A stretch of DNA of 64,000 bases from Laceyella putida. GTDB taxonomy: Bacteria > Bacillota > Bacilli > Thermoactinomycetales > Thermoactinomycetaceae. The notes below the pieces were generated by a model. That model saw only the letters and a program-made list of their open reading frames with translations, had not been told where the DNA came from and did no database searches. A program made the translations under genes and the position numbers. The stretch spans positions 1 through 64,000 of the forward strand of contig NZ_JBHTBW010000008.1 in assembly GCF_042665195.1 (NCBI RefSeq), given 5' to 3'. Shown here in pieces: positions 16,819 through 25,704 of the stretch (position 1 is the first letter of the stretch; each line of letters begins with the position of its first letter).

Positions 16819-17622
16819 TTACTTTTTACGAGCTTGAGCATTTAAATGCTTTTCAAACATATCAATAATCGTAAGAAACCTTTCTGCTTCACGAAAAACA
16901 TGATCCGCTAATAAAGGATGAATAATGCTTTTGATTCGGCACGCTTCAATTAATTCCCGTGCTGTTTTTTTGAAATCACGTAGGGACTTTACCGATACTC
17001 GATTTTGATCTAAAAATTGATCTAACAGCGGATAGGTTTGGGATTGAGGTCGCATCGATTCTAAATCTTTTGCTTGGAACAATAGTTGGTCAAAGTCGTG
17101 ACTAAATTCTCTAGCTTGCGCCACCAGTTTCCGTTCAGATGGATCGAGTAAATGGCCAATAAACTTAGCATGGTCCGCCATAATGCGTAAGAAAAATACG
17201 TTTTCATCTATGATAGCGTCCGGTAACGGTTCCAAAGTTCCTGTATTAAGTTCTCTTAACCGATTTCTAAAGTAATTGGCTTCTCTGCTTACATGGTCAA
17301 TTAACAAAGGAAAATTATTCTGACCTGGAAGCTGACAACGCAAAACAAGCCCCAAAACCTTTCTCTTAAAGACCCAAATTCCTGAAGCTGCATTATAAAC
17401 TTCAGTGTTAAAGTTTATTATGGTTTGTGGATCTGCTTCTAATGTAAATGTGTTTGATTGATCTTCGATTTGTTCAAACAAAGCAAAAAAATAATTAGCT
17501 TCCTGAATAAGTTGAGTATCTTCGCATCTAAAGCCTAGTCGAAGAAAGAGAGCGTGTTCCTTCATAATCCGAGACCAAAATCGAATTTCGTCTAAGGAAC
17601 GTGCTACAAAGCTGTCGGACAT
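16819..17622 (-). CDS. DUF2935 family protein
   Basis: A 267-residue all-helical protein with two related halves, as in DUF2935: EIRFWSRIMKEHALFLRLGF with a later HVSREANYF, then ENVFFLRIMADHAKFIGHLL with a later HVFREAERF. The repeated E/H residues suggest a di-metal four-helix bundle, but no activity is established for the family. ATG 17622 follows AAAGGAGG at eight bases; GTG 17625 is an alternative. It stands alone, with IS debris on one side and a terminator on the other. Confidence 0.85.
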   Translation of the reverse strand: MSDSFVARSLDEIRFWSRIMKEHALFLRLGFRCEDTQLIQEANYFFALFEQIEDQSNTFTLEADPQTIINFNTEVYNAASGIWVFKRKVLGLVLRCQLPGQNNFPLLIDHVSREANYFRNRLRELNTGTLEPLPDAIIDENVFFLRIMADHAKFIGHLLDPSERKLVAQAREFSHDFDQLLFQAKDLESMRPQSQTYPLLDQFLDQNRVSVKSLRDFKKTARELIEACRIKSIIHPLLADHVFREAERFLTIIDMFEKHLNAQARKK

Positions 17623-17706
17623 CACTATTTCCTCCTTTCATTGTGATGGTTTAAAATATATGCAGTTATATCCGAATGTAGAATATGTCCAAAAAGCTGA
17701 CTTACC

Positions 17707-17751
17707 AAAAAGAACAAGGCTCTGTATCAAACTACAGGGCCTTGCTCTTTT
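17707..17751 (-). terminator. Rho-independent terminator upstream of the DUF2935 gene
   Basis: AAAGAGCAAGGCCCTGTA pairs with TACAGAGCCTTGTTCTTT on the minus strand, ending in TTTTT. It separates the DUF2935 unit from upstream minus-strand transcription. Confidence 0.7.
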
Positions 17752-17929
17752 GAGTCAGTACTTAATCAATCGCACTCACCTGTGCAATGAAAAATATGTG
17801 TTTTCGTAGCTCAAATATAGAGCTTTCTGCAATCTACTATATCAATATTGACATCTCCAGGCAGAATCGGTCTTATTTGATGTAAGACATACACTATCCA
17901 CCATCTCCATGCAATATCGCCATTATAAA

Positions 17930-17995
17930 TCAAGCCCAGAATTGCACGTAAATTACTACTTGGGCATCAGAACCTAATTCTTTGAATTTTGTCAA
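17930..17995 (-). CDS. Possible 21-residue peptide ORF
   Basis: TTG 17995 lies nine bases after AAGGAGGG. The product begins MTKFKELGSDAQ and ends in an aromatic tail (YVQFWA). The strong ribosome site is the only support; it could be a regulatory peptide or the start of a decayed gene. Confidence 0.25.
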   Translation of the reverse strand: MTKFKELGSDAQVVIYVQFWA

Positions 17996-18102
17996 TAATT
18001 TAATCCCTCCTTAATCAATTAGTTTGCCATTTTTTAATGTAAATGATAATCTTCCAGCTGGTCTGACTCCCTCAATCGTTTCTGAAGTTGCTTTAATTGT
18101 CA

Positions 18103-18336
18103 TTAGCGCGTGTATGATAAATATGTCGGCGGCTCCAAAACCGTTTTCCCATTCGCTTCTGTCCATCGGCGCACATCGGGAAAAGGTTTTTCCGCCGTCT
18201 CCTGTCGATCAACTTGATATGCCAGACATGCCCTAGGGTATTTCTCATTCAATTGCAAAAATACACTTACCACACTCTTCAGTGATTGTGCAATTTGCCG
18301 TCGCTTCATTCTTTTTCTTGCCGCTGGATGAAACAT
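18103..18336 (-). pseudogene. Remnant carrying a dispersed repeat
   Basis: A 77-codon frame ends in EKPFPDVRRWTEANGKTV. The stretch at about 18155-18190 matches 35 of 36 bases inside the 111-bp IS-derived element at 55.9 kb. Composition looks coding, but there is no convincing ribosome site. I consider it leftover sequence from the same mobile family. Confidence 0.4.
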
Positions 18337-18392
18337 ATCCTTCTTCCTTTCACTTTTCTACATTTACGTCCATTAGAACCATCCCCTTAAAG

Positions 18393-19010
18393 TCATTCAT
18401 TTTTAGAGAATGGATCACTAATAAACATCCAGTCGTGAATATGATAGACCTCGTTAACATCAATCCGGGGTTTAAACATGAAGAGAATGTCATACCCCAG
18501 CACGATGCCCATACACATATTGGTGATGGTTTGCGTATCTACATCTGTTCGGATTTGTCCTAACTCCTGACCTCTTTTGACGATCATGTTTAGAAAAGCT
18601 GACCACTGATCCGCATTGGTTTCCAACCATTCGCGAACAAATTCATCCTTACGGGAATGGGTTAAGAGATGATAATAAGCAAATGCCCAGGTCAAGTAAT
18701 CTTCTCCTGAGCTTACATGAACTTCAGCTGTCACTCTTTCCAGAATGGCTCGGACATTGCAGTTGTCTTTGAACAATTCCTTTAGAATCTCTTCTGCCAT
18801 CTGACCATGACCCCGATCCAAGCGTATTCGCATCACTTCATATAACAGTTCTTCCTTGCTTTTAAAGTGAACATAAAAAGACCCTTTGGCTCTTCCTATG
18901 CTGGTCATGATGTCGTCAATGCTTACAGCGTCAAATCCTTTATCGGCCATGAGTTGAAAAGCAGCATCGATGATTTTTCGTTTTGTTTCAATACCAGTGG
19001 AGTATTTCAT
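18393..19010 (-). CDS. TetR/AcrR-family regulator
   Basis: A 205-residue regulator. Residues 8-55 form the TetR helix-turn-helix (RKIIDAAFQLMADKGFDAVS, then IGRAKGSFYVHFKSKEELLY). The C-terminal ligand domain is typical of TetR_N/YsiA-like proteins. ATG 19010 follows GAGGG at eight bases. Inverted TTTGGTAYGAT repeats and the palindrome ACCAAACATTTGGT upstream suggest autoregulation. No neighbouring transporter or enzyme gene is divergent from it, so its target is unknown. Confidence 0.9.
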   Translation of the reverse strand: MKYSTGIETKRKIIDAAFQLMADKGFDAVSIDDIMTSIGRAKGSFYVHFKSKEELLYEVMRIRLDRGHGQMAEEILKELFKDNCNVRAILERVTAEVHVSSGEDYLTWAFAYYHLLTHSRKDEFVREWLETNADQWSAFLNMIVKRGQELGQIRTDVDTQTITNMCMGIVLGYDILFMFKPRIDVNEVYHIHDWMFISDPFSKNE

Positions 19011-19044
19011 GTGGTTGTCCCTCGCCCTAATTTTATTATGGATA

Positions 19045-19107
19045 TTTGGTATGATTGTGTTAATTCTGATAAATGTATATATAATGAAATCGTACCAAAC
19101 ATTTGGT
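19045..19107. promoter_or_regulatory. Probable TetR operators
   Basis: TTTGGTATGAT (19045-19055) and its inverted near-copy ATCGTACCAAA (19089-19099) overlap the palindrome ACCAAACATTTGGT (19094-19107), 35-100 bp before the TetR start. Confidence 0.5.
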
Positions 19108-19296
19108 TTGATATCAACATCAAAGGATTAGACGGAGTTAATTTCTATTGTTATAACATCTGTAACACTTTCATCACCTAATGTAATATTTTCTACAACT
19201 TTTCATTGTACAATGTCGGAGTTCGCCCATTTAGGAACTTTCCCTAACCGTCCTTAAATTTGGCGAACATCCTATCTTTCCCAAATACTTGTTGAA

Positions 19297-19330
19297 GATG
19301 CCCCGTGATACAAATGGGGTATCTTTTTTT
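19297..19330 (+). terminator. Rho-independent terminator
   Basis: GATGCCCC / GGGGTATC stem followed by a T7 tract. No plus-strand gene is evident just upstream. Confidence 0.65.
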
Positions 19331-19357
19331 ATCCTTTCCATGTGACCAACCCCCTTA

Positions 19358-19397
19358 AATCAAAAGGCCGGAGTCGTTCGCCTCCGGCCTTTTGATT
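19358..19397. terminator. Strong inverted repeat, bidirectional terminator
   Basis: AATCAAAAGGCCGGAG and its 16-base exact complement with a short loop. Confidence 0.7.
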
Positions 19398-19700
19398 CAT
19401 AGAGACACATTCATCAAAACCCCTTGCACCAACTATTAAACAGGAATGCAAACCCTGCTCGCACCCAGACCAAGGCAACTTTCTCGCCTTCCAAGGATTA
19501 CAATACCATTTTGTAGAATTTTCTCTGGGAGGTTGTTTTTAAACTCTCTTTACAGAGACGCTCTTCTTTGGGACAGTGACGCATCGGATAATTGGATGAG
19601 GTTCTGGATGGTTTCGATTTTCCTTATGAGAAATAATGATTTGATTCCGTCAAGGGTGTGCTTCGCCATACAGCCAATTAACGCAGAAGAGGGGAAATAT

Positions 19701-20165
19701 ATGGACCAAAAGCAGATTTTTGCCGTTCATCGGGGACACAGGGACATTTATTCAGTGAAATTTATCAGAGCCTCCAGCGCGGAAGAAGCATTGGAAGTTG
19801 GGGAAAGATTATTCATTCAGTCTGATATTGAGTTGTTTGAGGAAGATGTTTATGACACTGCAATCAACGGTTTTGCCGAATCCTTTTATTATCGAGACGG
19901 TTATCGTGAGGGAGAAGCTCTGTTCGACGAAAACTTTCGTCTGCCGGGAGATATGGAAACGATTCGGCCCATCTTTGAGAGAAATGTTAGGGAGTTCTTT
20001 GATCCACATCAAGATTGGGCGGATTTGTATATTCAACACACCTACATTGAAATGGCGGGAAACGGATCGGCTGTGAAATTCCCTTCAGAGATGATCGAAT
20101 TTTTCATACGCAAGGACGATGACAGCAAATATATAGCGGAACCAATTAAGATTATAGACATTTAG
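19701..20165 (+). CDS. Hypothetical protein, 154 residues
   Basis: ATG 19701 lies behind GAGGGG. The frame is open further upstream, but only this start has a ribosome site. The product is soluble and acidic, starting with a beta-rich part (QIFAVHRGHRDIYSVKFIRA) and rich in aromatic residues later (FAESFYYRDGYREGE). No known domain is recognised. It points away from the TetR gene and toward the broken iolJ. Confidence 0.55.
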   Translation: MDQKQIFAVHRGHRDIYSVKFIRASSAEEALEVGERLFIQSDIELFEEDVYDTAINGFAESFYYRDGYREGEALFDENFRLPGDMETIRPIFERNVREFFDPHQDWADLYIQHTYIEMAGNGSAVKFPSEMIEFFIRKDDDSKYIAEPIKIIDI

Positions 20166-20313
20166 TCGTTCAAATCCCTTTCAAATGATTTATGGTTGTT
20201 TACCAAAGCCTACCGAACGGTCCCCGTTCACTGACAGGGCATGAACAAGCAAAGGTTTGGCATGATTGTTCATGCCGAATCTGTCATCCCCCCATGATTT
20301 GGAATGGGTCGCA

Positions 20314-21244
20314 TCATGTTATTCCACCCGTTTCACGGACAAGCCTCTCACATTCATCCGGATTCGCGTACATGGCATCGGCTTCATCTACAATTAAATC
20401 ATCTTCCTGTCCGCCAATCCGGCCCAATTCGGCTTCCACTGACACTCCCAATACGCGGGCCGCTTCCACAACTTTCTTCGTTTTTGCAATATTCTTTTCT
20501 AACGGCTCATGAGAGGCATCGATCATCACAGAATTGAGACTCCACACGGCTGAAGCCGTGGGATTCTTGGGTAGTTAGCGCACTCAATCCATTTCTGCTT
20601 CATGCAACTCCCAAGTTCAGGGCTGTCTCATCAGCCCGTCCCATGCAGTTCTACAACTCATGTTGCATGTACCCACATGGGCGGAACGCCTATTACCAGC
20701 GTTCTAGTTCCGTTTTACTAACTCTCATGATTTTACCCAGTGGGAGAGATTGGTTCGCCACTGGAACCCCATATCATGACGTACAGAGGAACAAAACCCA
20801 CTACCAGTGGGATGAGCACCGCTCATGCGTTAGATTATACTGAAAATTGCCGCTCTTAACAATCCCATAAAGGGATTACCGAGCAACGCCGACTTTCATC
20901 CCATCCTTGAAAGAGTTGGGCTTTCAGTCGGCAACTTCTGTAAATCCGGCATATATGGCCTGCAAACACTGTTCGAAGGATGAACCATGATCCAGGTGAA
21001 GAGCCACCGGAACGGTGATTTGATATTCCTCCACAAGCGCCTTCACCATCGATGCAGCCAGTTTTAATCCTCCCAAGTGAGGAATGTATCCTGGACTTAC
21101 AGCAAGGATGACGGGAGCATTCTCCTCTTGCGCAGCGTGCAAAATGGCTTGTGCAAACTCCAGATTGTTGAGATTGAAATGGCCTACGGCATATTTTTCT
21201 TGCAATGCTTTGCTTAACATTTCTTTAAGTGAAACCAAAGACAT
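20314..21244 (-). pseudogene. iolJ: Class II aldolase of inositol catabolism, split by an IS-like element and truncated
   Basis: IolJ cleaves 5-dehydro-2-deoxy-D-gluconate-6-phosphate into dihydroxyacetone phosphate and malonate semialdehyde. The 5' part encodes the class II aldolase start, with GHFNLNNLE and the HLDHGSS metal site, up to GFT. The 3' part resumes with SVMIDASHEPLEKNI and EAELGRIGGQEDDL and ends early at about RETGG, so the last third of the enzyme is missing. Between them lies the 406-bp element at 20534-20939. Removing it rejoins GGATTTAC to TTCTGTGATG and gives G-F-T-S-V-M-I-D in frame. ATG 21244 or TTG 21250 may be the start. A terminator separates it from iolA. Confidence 0.88.
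20534..20939 (-). mobile_element. 406-bp non-autonomous IS200/IS605 (IS608-like) element
   Basis: Read on the minus strand, the element starts right after the target TTAC and ends in TCAA, the flanks used by IS608-type single-strand transposition. Near the right end TACCCAAGAATCCC is followed by the hairpin CACGGCTTCAGCCGTG, and near the left end there is another hairpin; both ends resemble those of the TnpB element at 47.6 kb. No tnpA or tnpB frame is present. The interior has strong hairpins and may derive from the guide-RNA scaffold of a TnpB element. There is no target duplication, as expected. Confidence 0.82.
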
Positions 21245-21293
21245 GATCAAACAATCCTCCTGTTTATGGTACTTGCCATTCCTTCCATATTTA

Positions 21294-21332
21294 AAAAACG
21301 GGGTGCCAAATCATGATTCGGCACCCCGTTTT
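21294..21332. terminator. Rho-independent terminator between iolA and iolJ
   Basis: AAAACGGGGTGCC pairs exactly with GGCACCCCGTTTT; it works in both orientations. Confidence 0.85.
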
Positions 21333-21334
21333 CA

Positions 21335-22795
21335 TCACCAACGAGTAGTAACCATCTTCTTTCTCGTATAGAATTCTACTCCATCCGTGCCATTGGCATG
21401 GAGATCTCCATAGAAGGAGTTTTTCCATCCAGAGAAGGGGAAGAAAGCCATCGGGGCAGGAACACCCAGGTTTACCCCTAACATGCCGGCATCAATTTCT
21501 TCTCGGAATTTACGTACGTTGCTGCCATTTTGTGTATAAATGCAAGCTCCGTTGGCGAATGGGGATTGGTTCGTCAATTCTATCGCTTCATCCAAGGATT
21601 GGACACGCACGATGGATAATACGGGAGCAAAAATTTCCTCTTTCCAGATCGTCATATCCGTTGTTACATGATCGAAGATCGTTGGGCCAATGAAATATCC
21701 CTGTCCATTGGCCTCGGCATCTTTGCGTCCGTCGCGCACCAATTTCGCCCCTTCTTTTTCGCCGATTTCAATGTAATTTTCTGTTTTGGCTTTGTGGGAA
21801 TCGCGGATCACCGGACCAAGGAAGACTCCATCATCCAATCCGTTTCCAATCTTAATCGCATTGGCTGCCTGAACCAATTTTTCCATGAAAGGTTCGGCCA
21901 CCTCACCTACAGTAACAACTACGGAAGCGGCCATGCATCTTTCCCCGGCCGAACCGTAAGCGGCAGTGATGATTTGTTTAACGGCCAGATCCAAGTCCGC
22001 ATCTGGCATCACGATGGAATGATTTTTAGCGCCCGCTAATGCTTGAACTCGTTTTCCATGATTAGCCGCTGTTTTATACACATATTCAGCTACCGGCTGG
22101 GAACCGACGAAAGAAATCGTTTTGACGTCGGGATGTTCCAACAATCCGTTTACCACATCGTAAGCGCCATGGACAATATTCAAAACCCCGTCCGGCAGTC
22201 CCGCTTCTTTAAACAGGTCAGCCAGCCGGTTAGCCAACATAGGCGTTCGTTCGGATGGCTTCAATACAAAGGTATTTCCGCAAGCAACAGCAAGGGGGAA
22301 CATCCAACAAGGAACCATCATCGGAAAATTGAAAGGGGTAATTCCTCCTACCACGCCCACTGGATAACGGTACATGCCAGACTCTATATTCGTGGCGATA
22401 TCGGGCAACTGCTTTCCCATCATCAAGGAAGGCGCACCTGCAGCAAACTCTACGCATTCGATCCCGCGTTGCACTTCGCCGTAAGCTTCTTCGTAGCTTT
22501 TTCCGTTCTCAAGGGTTACGAGGCGGGCAAGCTCTTCCCAATGCTCCACAAGCAATTGCTGATACTTGAACAAAATGCGTGCCCGGCGTGGCACCGGCGT
22601 TTTGCCCCAGGTTTTAAACGCTGCCTTCGCCACTTCCACCGCGCGGGCCAAATCCTCCCGGTTGGAAATGGGTACATAAGCCAAGGTCTCGCCGGTAGCT
22701 GGATTGGGAACCTCGTCGGTTTTGCCGGAAGTGGATTCTACCCATTGACCGCCGATAAAGTTTTTAAGCGTTTGTACAGTCGTTGTGGACATCAT
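21335..22795 (-). CDS. iolA: Methylmalonate/malonate-semialdehyde dehydrogenase (CoA-acylating)
   Basis: IolA oxidises malonate semialdehyde from inositol breakdown to acetyl-CoA and CO2 with NAD and CoA, and methylmalonate semialdehyde to propionyl-CoA. The 486 residues cover the full aldehyde dehydrogenase fold: GGITPFNFPMM (about 150-160), KPSERTP, FVGSQPVAE and the catalytic Cys287 in SAGERCMAA. Absence of the usual general-base Glu (LAGAKNHS instead of LELGG) is typical of CoA-acylating MMSDH. The start follows GGAGG; ATG 22792 is equally possible. It is last in the iol operon, ten bases after iolC, before a strong terminator. Confidence 0.95.
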   Translation of the reverse strand: MMSTTTVQTLKNFIGGQWVESTSGKTDEVPNPATGETLAYVPISNREDLARAVEVAKAAFKTWGKTPVPRRARILFKYQQLLVEHWEELARLVTLENGKSYEEAYGEVQRGIECVEFAAGAPSLMMGKQLPDIATNIESGMYRYPVGVVGGITPFNFPMMVPCWMFPLAVACGNTFVLKPSERTPMLANRLADLFKEAGLPDGVLNIVHGAYDVVNGLLEHPDVKTISFVGSQPVAEYVYKTAANHGKRVQALAGAKNHSIVMPDADLDLAVKQIITAAYGSAGERCMAASVVVTVGEVAEPFMEKLVQAANAIKIGNGLDDGVFLGPVIRDSHKAKTENYIEIGEKEGAKLVRDGRKDAEANGQGYFIGPTIFDHVTTDMTIWKEEIFAPVLSIVRVQSLDEAIELTNQSPFANGACIYTQNGSNVRKFREEIDAGMLGVNLGVPAPMAFFPFSGWKNSFYGDLHANGTDGVEFYTRKKMVTTRW

Positions 22796-22804
22796 GATTC
22801 CTCC

Positions 22805-23830
22805 TCAAGAGGTGAGTTTATTTTTGAATTCTCCGTTTTTATACTTTTTGATGTAGTTATCGATCTGATCAACCATCGGCATCGCATCAGAGCAGCTATG
22901 GCTCGAAATGACAATGGAAGCCGCCGCCGCGCCGTATTCCATCGATTTGGAAATCTCCCATCCCTGCATCAGCCCGTAGATAAAGCCTGCCGCATAGGCA
23001 TCTCCCGCACCAAATGTTTTGATCACATTGGCCGGAAAGGTTATTCCCTCCACCCTTTCCCCTTCTTTGGTATAAGCAATGGAACCAGCTTTCCCATGTT
23101 TGATCACGACAATCTTGGCATGATATTCAAACCATTTTTTGGCTGTAAAGGAATCATCGTGGTCGGCATTCTGTTCGAAGCGTTCCATCATATCGAATTC
23201 TTCTCTCGTGCCGATAATGACATCGCACTTCTCTGCCGCCAGGTTGTAATACACCGCGGTCTCCTCAGGTGAAGTCCACGTGTAAGGTCTGTAATCGAGA
23301 TCGAAGAAGACAACCACATTATGCGTTCTGGCGTAATCGAGGGCTAGAAATACAGCTTCCCGGGATGGACTTTTCGCCAAGGCTGTTCCCGAAACTAAAA
23401 GAGCCTTGGCGTTTTTGATATATTCTTCACTGATGTCTCTGGTTTCCAGCTTTAAGTCCGCCGCGTTATCTCTGTACATGAGAATACTGCAGTCGGTCGG
23501 ACTTTTGATTTCCGTGAAAGCAAGTCCCGTTACACTTCCCGAATGATCTATAATGACGTTGGATGTGTCGATTTGATTCGCATTGAGGTAGCCCACAATA
23601 AATCGACCCATTTGGTCATTGGCCACTCTGCCAACAAACCCCGTCTTCATCCCCAATCTGGCCATCCCAATCGCAATATTGGCCGGAGATCCCCCCACAT
23701 ACTTGGTGAAGGTGACCGTTTCTTCCATGGGACGATTAATTTCATTCGCGTTCAAATCGATGCATAGACGGCCGATGGCCACAAAATCCATCGTTTTTTG
23801 GCTGTCAAAAGTTAAAAGATTCATCTTCAT
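22805..23830 (-). CDS. iolC: 5-dehydro-2-deoxygluconokinase
   Basis: IolC phosphorylates 5-dehydro-2-deoxy-D-gluconate, giving the substrate of the aldolase IolJ. It is a PfkB-family kinase of 341 residues with the N-terminal signature KYVGGSPANIAIGMARLG (about 43-60) and the C-terminal ATP/anion-hole motif KTFGAGDAYAAGFIYG with the catalytic Asp. Its start overlaps the iolB stop (ATGA), so the two are co-translated. Family length and motifs are complete. Confidence 0.95.
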   Translation of the reverse strand: MKMNLLTFDSQKTMDFVAIGRLCIDLNANEINRPMEETVTFTKYVGGSPANIAIGMARLGMKTGFVGRVANDQMGRFIVGYLNANQIDTSNVIIDHSGSVTGLAFTEIKSPTDCSILMYRDNAADLKLETRDISEEYIKNAKALLVSGTALAKSPSREAVFLALDYARTHNVVVFFDLDYRPYTWTSPEETAVYYNLAAEKCDVIIGTREEFDMMERFEQNADHDDSFTAKKWFEYHAKIVVIKHGKAGSIAYTKEGERVEGITFPANVIKTFGAGDAYAAGFIYGLMQGWEISKSMEYGAAAASIVISSHSCSDAMPMVDQIDNYIKKYKNGEFKNKLTS

Positions 23831-24666
23831 TCCCCTTCCTTCCGCAACGGCTTGGTTTCCAGCTTACTTTCCATCACCCACTCATGATCCGGATCATTAT
23901 GAAACTTCCACGTGCGTACCGGTCCCGCCATGACATTCAAGTAGTAGACTTCATATCCCGGTGGCGCCGAAACGGGATGATATCCCTCAGGTACCAAGAC
24001 CGCATCGCCATTCTTGACGATCAACGTCTCATCCAGCGTACGGTCATCCGAATACACTCTTTGCACGGCGAACCCGTGGTCGGGATTCACTTTGTGATAA
24101 TACGTTTCTTCCAAGTAGGATTCATGGGGCAAATTATCCTGATCATGCTTGTGCGGAGGGTAACTGGACCAATTTCCTTCCGGGGTAAAAACTTCTACCA
24201 CTAATAAGCTGTCCGCCGGCTGATATTCAGGAAGGATGTTATGAATCTTTCTTTCGATGTTTCCCGCCCCTCTCTTCTCAACACCAACATCATGAGGAGC
24301 AATTAATCGGGCAGGGTGCGTCCCCTTGCCCGGAGCTGAGCAAATCGCCAATTCCGCATCCGTCACGGCCTCTACTTTATAAAAATCGCCAGATGGAACA
24401 TAAACGGAATAAGGAGGTGTTTTTTCAAAGACATTCATTCGCTGTCCAATGTTTTCCCACTTTTCTCTTTCGGTATAAATATGTGATTTGCCTGTCAAAA
24501 GGACGATGCAAACTTCCTGGTCCCCGGTTTCCTTTTTCAAGGCTTGTCCTTTCCTTAGTGCGTACACTTCGAACCCCACATACTTCCAACCGGCGGATTC
24601 GGGTGTCACACTCAAAACCTTGCCTTCTTCATCCGGTTTGCGGCCGGGAACAATTAAATCTCTCAT
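23827..24666 (-). CDS. iolB: 5-deoxy-glucuronate isomerase
   Basis: IolB converts 5-deoxy-D-glucuronate to 5-dehydro-2-deoxy-D-gluconate. The 279-residue bicupin has the metal-site segment SSYPPHKHDQDNLP and the second cupin ending in VPEGYHPVSAPPGYEVYYLNV. The open frame extends about 51 codons upstream, but ATG 24666 has GGAAGGG in front and gives the usual family N-terminus (MRDLIVPGRK). It lies 17 bp after iolE and overlaps iolC by four bases. Confidence 0.95.
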   Translation of the reverse strand: MRDLIVPGRKPDEEGKVLSVTPESAGWKYVGFEVYALRKGQALKKETGDQEVCIVLLTGKSHIYTEREKWENIGQRMNVFEKTPPYSVYVPSGDFYKVEAVTDAELAICSAPGKGTHPARLIAPHDVGVEKRGAGNIERKIHNILPEYQPADSLLVVEVFTPEGNWSSYPPHKHDQDNLPHESYLEETYYHKVNPDHGFAVQRVYSDDRTLDETLIVKNGDAVLVPEGYHPVSAPPGYEVYYLNVMAGPVRTWKFHNDPDHEWVMESKLETKPLRKEGE

Positions 24667-24682
24667 GTTTTTTCCCTTCCTA

Positions 24683-25615
24683 TTATTGATTCTGGGCTTT
24701 GATGGACAAGATGGTGGAATCGATATATTCCTTCGCCATCTTCGCATATTTAAAAGGATGGGCGACTGCCGGGTCTTGTTCCGCTTCGACAATCCACCAA
24801 CCATCATATCCTTTTTCAATCAATTCCTTGAAGATCGGTTCAAAATCAATGCAACCCTCTTCATCACCCGGCACAGTGAACAGTCCCCTCACTACCGCCG
24901 TACGGAAATCGATGTTCTCTTGCCTGACGCGCTCCAAAACATCGCGGCGAACATCTTTCAAATGGACATATTTGATACGGTCCTCATATTTCTTCAATAG
25001 TTCCAGCGGATCATAACCTCCGTATAAGGCATGCCCCGTATCGTACAACAAGTGCACCAAATCGGGATCGGTCCTTGCCATTAACCGGTCGATCTCTTCC
25101 CGTGTTTCAACGACCGTACCGGCATGGAAGTGATAAACCAACCGCATTCCGTTTTCTTGGCACATTTTGGCTGCCCGGTGCAACCCCTCCACCAAGGTGT
25201 CCCACTCGTTAGCGGTCAGCTTCTGGATCGTCATGTCTTCCTGGGAACGTCGGGGATCCCAATGCATCGAGCCGCCCATTTCGCACACAATCACATACTC
25301 GCAGCCCATTTCCTTCAGGTATTTGACCCATTCGCCAAAAGATTGCAACTCTTCTTCCAGACGACTGGTATCAGAAAACAATGTTCCCACAAATTTGCTC
25401 GCAAGCTGTATTCCGTACTCGTCCAATTTGGCCTTCAGAGACGGGGGATCCTGCATGAACAAGCGTCCCATTTCGGTGGAAATATAACCGATGGAGGCCA
25501 TTTCGGATAACACCTGGTCCTGTGTATAGTGGTCGCCGAGACCAGGAATATCATCATTGACCCAGCTGATCGGGGCTATGCCGATTCTGAAATGATGGGT
25601 TTCATTTCGATTCAT
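24683..25615 (-). CDS. iolE: Inosose dehydratase
   Basis: IolE dehydrates 2-keto-myo-inositol to 3D-(3,5/4)-trihydroxycyclohexane-1,2-dione. It is a TIM-barrel sugar-isomerase-like protein with the N-terminal IGIAPISWVNDD, the metal ligands in VYHFHAGTVVETREEID, LLYDTGHALYGGYDP and YVHLKDVR, and WWIVEAEQD near the end. ATG 25615 lies close behind AAGGA; GTG 25627 is the alternative. It sits between iolD and iolB in the usual pathway cluster. Confidence 0.93.
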   Translation of the reverse strand: MNRNETHHFRIGIAPISWVNDDIPGLGDHYTQDQVLSEMASIGYISTEMGRLFMQDPPSLKAKLDEYGIQLASKFVGTLFSDTSRLEEELQSFGEWVKYLKEMGCEYVIVCEMGGSMHWDPRRSQEDMTIQKLTANEWDTLVEGLHRAAKMCQENGMRLVYHFHAGTVVETREEIDRLMARTDPDLVHLLYDTGHALYGGYDPLELLKKYEDRIKYVHLKDVRRDVLERVRQENIDFRTAVVRGLFTVPGDEEGCIDFEPIFKELIEKGYDGWWIVEAEQDPAVAHPFKYAKMAKEYIDSTILSIKAQNQ

Positions 25616-25704
25616 TGCATCCTTCACACCTTTTTTGATTATTTTTTTCTATTTTCTTCCTTCGCCGGTGGCCGGCGTTTTGCACTTTGTCGAGGATGCG
25701 TCGA

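Noticed and set aside
22043..23272. 409-codon plus-strand ORF opposite iolA and iolC
   Set aside because: Antisense to two clearly conserved genes; long only because of their codon bias.
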